A DNA stretch of 6,527 nt from positions 1-6,527 of the forward strand of contig CAIYXO010000330.1 of NCBI GenBank assembly GCA_903930165.1, read 5' to 3'. A program made the position numbers and the translations under genes. A model generated the notes under the pieces. It did not search any database, was not told the DNA's origin, and saw nothing but the letters and a program-made list of their open reading frames with translations. Position 1 is the stretch's first letter. Each line of letters begins with the position of its first letter. The DNA comes from an uncultured Verrucomicrobiota bacterium (lineage in GTDB: Bacteria > Verrucomicrobiota > Verrucomicrobiia > Limisphaerales > UBA9464). This document shows positions 1-6,000 of this stretch, piece after piece.

Positions 1-3000
1 CGCGGGGGTAAGCCCAGAAATGCAGGTCCTGTGCGCGCAGCTTGCTGACCTCGTCTACTCTCAAACCCTCGCCGCCGCCTCCGTTCAGCTTCTCGACAAC
101 TCGCCCGCCGGGATCTCGATCGCCGTCGTGGACGGCACCGCGTCCGAGACGGGCGCGAACACGGCCCGGTTCCGGGTCACCCGCGTCGGCAACAGCGCCG
201 GGGACATCACCGTGAACTACACGGTCTCCGGCACGGCGACCTCGGGCGTCGACTTCCGCGCCCTCCCCGGTTCCGTGGTGCTCCCCGCCGGCCAGGCGTC
301 CGCGGACATCCTGCTCGAACCGCTTTCCGACGAACTCGTGGAGGACGCCGAGACGGTCGTCCTCACCGTCGCCGCGGGTTCCTACACGCCGACCGAGCCG
401 ACCTCCGCGACCGCGTCCATCGAGCTCGACGTCTCGCCGGGCCGAGGAATCCTGCGCGAATGGTTCTCGGGAATCCCCGGCGGCCTCAGCGTGGCGGACC
501 TGACCACGTCGCCGGGCTTCCCGGATGCGCCCACCGGACGTGAGATCGTCACTACCGCGTTCGAGTCGCTGGTGAACCGGGACGAACGCTTCGGTGAACG
601 CTGGCGCGCCGTGTACACCGCCGGTGGAGCCGGTGAACACCGCTTCAACATCTACGCCGACGACGCGGCGGAGCTGTGGTTCTCGGAGGATCCGACCGGT
701 GCCGGCGCCCGTGTCATCGCCTCGGTCCGCAACGCGACGCTGCAGCGTTCCTGGACCGGACGCGCCGGCCAGGAATCCGCCGGCATCCGGCTCGCCGCCG
801 GGCAGAAGGTCTACCTCGAGGTCCGCTGGGTGGAGGCCACCGGCGGCGACTCCATGGGCGTCGGCGTCCGCCATCCGAACGGCCTGCTCGAACGTCCGAT
901 CCCGGCCCACAGGCTCGATCCCTTCACGCCGAACCGCACGCCGCTGACCGCTCCCTGGGTCGCCCGGGCGGTCGGGGCCGTCCCCGCGGGTCGCGCCGGA
1001 TTCGGCCTCGAGCCGATCGTCGTCCCGCCCGTGAACCGTTTCCGCTTCGACGGCGTCGCCGGTTCCCGGATCGAATCCGGATCGGCGCTCCGGGACGAGT
1101 CCGGCGGCGGTGACGCCGTGGTCCGCGGCCCCGGCGCGCGCTTCGCCGCGGACGGCTCCGGCGTCTCCCTCCCCGGCGGCGACATCGCCTTCTCGGCCTA
1201 CATCGACCTTCCCAACGGGATCGTCAGCGGAACCGGGTCCGGCAGCCGCCGCACCGCCGTCTCCCTCGAGACCTGGGTGACCTTCCGCGGCGCCGGCGAG
1301 ACCCCGCCCAACCTGTTCTTCTCAGGCACCGACATGGTCGGCGAGGTCGTGGGATCCATCCCCGCCGAGACGCCGTACGCCGGCCTCGGTCTCTTCCCCT
1401 CCTTCTTCGAGCCGCAGCACGACTTCCAGGTGCTCACCCGCTTCGACGCCGACCGCATCGAGGACCCGCCGTTCGGGGGCGCCACGTCGCCGCTTCCCCG
1501 CGACAGGCCGGTGCACATCGTCCTCACCTACGACGCGACCAGCCGTCTCTGGTCCTACTACCGCGACGGCCTCGGCCTGATCTCGATCCCCGATCCGCTC
1601 GGGCCGGGCGAGATCCCCGACGTCAACAACTGGCTCGGACGCGGCTACTTCGACTTCTTCCCCGCCATGGACGGCGTGTTCCACGAGTTCCGCGTGTACG
1701 ACTACGCCCTGAGTCCCTCCCAGATCCGCGGCAACACCGTGGCCGGCCCCGATGCGGTCGGCATCCCCAACCCCTCGCCGATCACCCTCTTCGGCAGCGG
1801 GACGCTTTCCACCAACGCGGAGGACTCCTTCCACTTCGAGTCGCAGCCGGTCGCCGGCGGCGTTGACCTGAAGGTGCGCCTTTCCTCGATGGTCACCACC
1901 AACGCCTCGGGCACCGCCGGCCTCATGCTCCGCGCGGACTCCGGCCCCGTCGCCCCGCACGCCTTCCTCGGATGGTCCCCGGGCGGCACCCTCCGCTTCC
2001 TCAGCCGCACCAACGCCGGCGAGGTCGCCTCGCTCGTCCAGGTCTCCGGCGTCGCGCTGCCGGTCTGGCTGCGCCTCGAACGTGCCGGTGGCTCGGTGGT
2101 CGCGTCCCATTCCGCGGACGGCACCAACTGGACCCGGGTCGCCTCCGTCCCGGGCCTGCTCGTCGGCGACGCCGTCGGCGACGCCGACGGAATCCTCGCC
2201 GGCCTCGCCGCCGCCTCGCCGGAACCGAACTCGTCCGCATACGCCGTGTTCGAGAACCTCACCGTCGGACGGTCCGCCACCGCCGCCACGCTCGCCGCCG
2301 CCTCGGTCGGAACCCGTTCCGCCTCCCTGCGCGCCTCGGTCAACCCGAACGGTTCCCCGACCACCCTGTTCTTCGAGTACGGTGCCACCACGCTCTACGG
2401 CCGGTCCTCGCAGACCAACAACGCCGGCTCCGGCACGGACTCGGCGGTGGTCGAGATCCCCGTCTCCGGCCTCACGCCGCACACGACCTACCAGTACCAG
2501 GCCGTGGCCCGTTCCGCCTCCGGTCCCTTCACCGGTGGCAACCTCGAGTTCACCACCCTGAACACGGTCCCCGTCGCCGTGGATGACGTGCCCGCCCCGC
2601 TGACGTCCTCCTCCTCCGTGACGCTGTCCGTGTTGGCCAACGATTCCGATGCCGACGGCGACCGCCTTGCCATCGTCTCCGTGACCAAGGGTGCCCGCGG
2701 ATCCGTCGCGATCGCCGCCGGCGGCAACCGTCTCACCTACGACCCGGCCGACGACTTCGCCGGCGCCGACGAATTCACCTACACCGTCTCCGACGGCTTC
2801 GGCGGAACCGCGACCGCCACGGTCCGCGTCCAGGTCCCCGACACCGCGGCCCCGACGATCGCCGGCTCCTTCTCGCCGCTCACCGTGGCGACGGGTCCCG
2901 CCGGGACGGTCCTGCTCCCCAACTTCCTCGCGCAGGCCACGATCAACGACAACGTCGGCGTCGCCTCCACGTCGCAGACCCCGCCCGCCGGGACCCCGGT

Positions 3001-6000
3001 GACGGTCGGAACGGTGGAGGTCCAGCTCGCCGCCGCGGATGCCGCGGGCAACGCCGCCCAGCGTGCCGTGTCCGTGTCCGTGCTGGATGGCACGGCGCCG
3101 ATCCTGTCCTCGGTGCCGGGTCCGACGGACCTCGCCCCCGGCGTGACCACGCTTCCCGACCTGACCGGCGGCCTCGTCGCCACCGACAACGTCGGCGTCA
3201 CCGCCCGTGCCCAGGCCCCCGCAGCGGGGACGACCCTCGCCGTGGGCGTCCACACGGTCACCCTGACCGTCCGTGACGCCGCCGGGAACACCGCCACGGC
3301 GGACGTCCGCGTGACGGTGAACCCCGCCACGCCGCCGACCGTCGCCTTCGCCCGCAGCCCGCGGAACGTGGATGCCGACGCCGCCTGCTCGGCGGTCGCC
3401 CCCGACCTGACCACCTTGGCGGACCTCGTCGTCACCGGCGGCTCGGGTCCGTACACCTTCTCGCAGAGCCTTTCCGTCGGGACCTCCCTGACGCTTGGTA
3501 GCCGCTACACCAATGTCACCACGGTCACCGGCGCCGACGGCGCCGCCGCCTTCGCCACCAACGTCGTCGTCGTCCGTGACGTCCTCGCCCCGGTCTTCAC
3601 CCGCGTCCCGGCGGACGTCTCGACCAACGTCGCCCCGGGCGTGCTCGGCATCGTCCCCGACCTCGCCGCGCTCGCCACCGCCACCGACTGCAACGGCCCG
3701 GTCGTGTTCTCCCAATCCGTCGCCGCCGGCGCCCTGCAGTTGCCAGGCTCCCGCGCAATCCTCGTCCACGCGGTGGACGCCTCCGGCAACACCAACTCCG
3801 TCCCGGTCACCTTCACCGTCCAGGAGGTCCTTCCCCCGGTCGCCGAGATCGCCCTGGTCGGCAACGGACTCGTCATCGCCGACGGCGACGCCGAGCCGGA
3901 CACCGGCGACCACACCGACTTCGGCACCGTCGGGACCGGCGGAACGCCCGTCGTCCGCACGTTCTCCGTCCGCAACACCGGCAACGCCCCGCTCGTGGTC
4001 GGCACCATCGGGGTCGCCGGCGCCCACGCCGACGAGTTCACCGTGGCCGGACCGACGCTTCCCGCCACGGTTCCCGCTGGGACGAACGTCGACTTCACGG
4101 TGTCGTTCGCCCCCGGTGCCGGCGGACTCCGCATCGCCACCGTCACCGTCGGCAGCGACGCTCCGGACGCTCCCGACTACGACTTCGCCGTCCAGGGCGT
4201 CGGACTCGAGGCCGCCTCGGTGACCACGCTCGCCGCCACCGACGCCGTCGGGGCGTCCGCCCGTCTCCACGCCCGGATCCGTGCCCGGAACGCGACGACC
4301 GCCGTGACCTTCCAATACGGCACGAACACCTCGTACGGAACCGAGGTTCCCGCCGTCCCCGCAACCGTATCCGGCGACGACGAGACGCCTGTCGAGGCGG
4401 TCCTGACCGGCCTGGTCCCGGGTCTCGAGTACCACTTCCGCGCGGTTGCCGTGAACACCAACGGCACGGCCTTCGGCACCGACCTCGTGTTCGCCACCGC
4501 CACCTCGGCCCCGAACGTCGCCCCGGTCGTCGCGGTCGCCTCCTCGGTCGTCTCCCTGCCCGAGGGCCCGACGGCACAGGTCTCCGGGACCGTCTCCGAC
4601 GCCGACGCGGACACCTTCGTCCTCGCCGCCAGCATCGGGGCCGTCGCCGCGGGCACCGAGGCGGGCACCTGGACCTGGTCCGGCCCGGCCGTCGACGGTT
4701 CACTGGTCACGATCACGGCCACCGACTCCCACGGCGCCGCGGGCCTTGCGGCCTTCACGCTCTCGGTCACCAACGTCCCGCCGCTGCTCGCGTCCTCGGG
4801 CGACGTCACGGTCGGCGAGGGCTCGACCGCGGTGAGGACCGGCACCTGGTCCGATCCGGGTGGCGACATCGTCACCCTTTCCGCCTCGACGGGTTCCGTC
4901 CTCAAGGAGGATGCGGGCACCTGGTCGTGGTCCCTCGCCACCACCGACGGCCCGGAACAGGGCGGCAACGTCACCATCACCGCCACCGACGCCGACGGCG
5001 GTGTGCGCACCACGAGCTTCCTCCTCACGGTGACCAACGTGGTTCCGGCGGTGACGTCCGCGGGTGCCGTGACCGTCGGGGAAGGGCGGGTCGCCTCGAA
5101 CTCCGGCACCTGGTTCGACCCGGGCGCCGACACCGTCTCGCTCACCGTTTCGGCCGGCACGGTCGTCCGTGACGCCAGCGGTTCCTGGACCTGGGCCTTC
5201 ACTCCTGCCGACGGCCCGGAGGCCACGCAGACCGTCACCGTCACCGCGACGGACAGCGATGGCGCGGTCGGGACCTCCGCCTTCGAGCTCACCGTGACCA
5301 ATCTCCCGCCGACCGTGGCCGCCGCGGGCCCGGTGACCGTCGGGGAAGGCCTGTCCGCCACCAACACCGGCACCTGGGGCGATCCGGGCGCCGACACGGT
5401 GACCCTCTCGGCCTCCGCGGGAACCGTGGTGAAGAACGCCAACGGCACCTGGTCCTGGAGCCTCGCCACCACCGACGGTCCCGAGGACGGGCGGACGGTG
5501 ACCATCACCGCGACCGACAGCGACGGCGCGACGGCCACGGCCGCATTTGACCTGGTCGTCGAGAACCGCCCGCCGGTCCTCGCCAACGCCGGCAACCGGA
5601 GCGTCTCCGCCGGTGCGACGGCGACGAACACCGGCACCTGGTCCGATCCCGGAACGGACTCCGTGGTCCTGACCGCCTCGGTCGGCACCGTGACCCGCAA
5701 CGACAACGGCACCTGGTCCTGGTCGTTCGACACCACCGGGGCGCTGAGCCAGCAGGTGGTGGTCACGGGCACCGACGCCGACGGCCTGGCGGCCACGACG
5801 GCGTTCAACCTGTCGGTGGACGCCTCGACCGGCGCGACCTTCGTCTGGAACGCGGCCGCGAACGGCGCCAACTGGTCCACGCCCTCGAGCTGGACGGTCA
5901 CCGCGGGTTCCGACGACGACGGCATTCCCGACGCCAACGATGCGGTGGTCTTCAACGCCACCCGTTCCACGTCGTCGACCGTCGGCGCCTCCTTCGCGGT

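Noticed and set aside
20..22. In-frame ATG as a possible start of the gene, with a G-rich stretch at 4-8 upstream.
   Set aside because: The frame is open upstream, residues around it fit the end of a preceding Calx-beta module, and the peptide after this ATG lacks the basic and hydrophobic regions of a signal peptide that an exported protein should have.
1781..2266. Reading the 'regulation of enolase' family label of the second concanavalin-like module as a metabolic role.
   Set aside because: That label derives from a distant fungal protein. In this context the module is an extracellular beta-sandwich in a surface protein.
594..4223. Plus-strand open frames in other registers (for example 594-947, 676-1113, 1972-2586, 3495-4223).
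   Set aside because: Their products are Arg/Pro/Ser-rich out-of-frame readings of the PA14, concanavalin-like and HYR/ASH coding sequence, with no domain or plausible ribosome binding site.
1322..4435. A 1,037-codon open frame on the minus strand.
   Set aside because: It lies wholly antisense to a well-supported multidomain protein. Its translation is low-complexity G/R/D/E/V-rich sequence with no recognisable domain, and long antisense open frames are expected when sense codons are so G/C-rich.
4523..5821. Regular 264-bp periodicity considered as a CRISPR array or a non-coding satellite.
   Set aside because: The period is a multiple of three, the reading frame is intact, and each unit encodes an Ig-like module. 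There are no short identical repeats with unique spacers.
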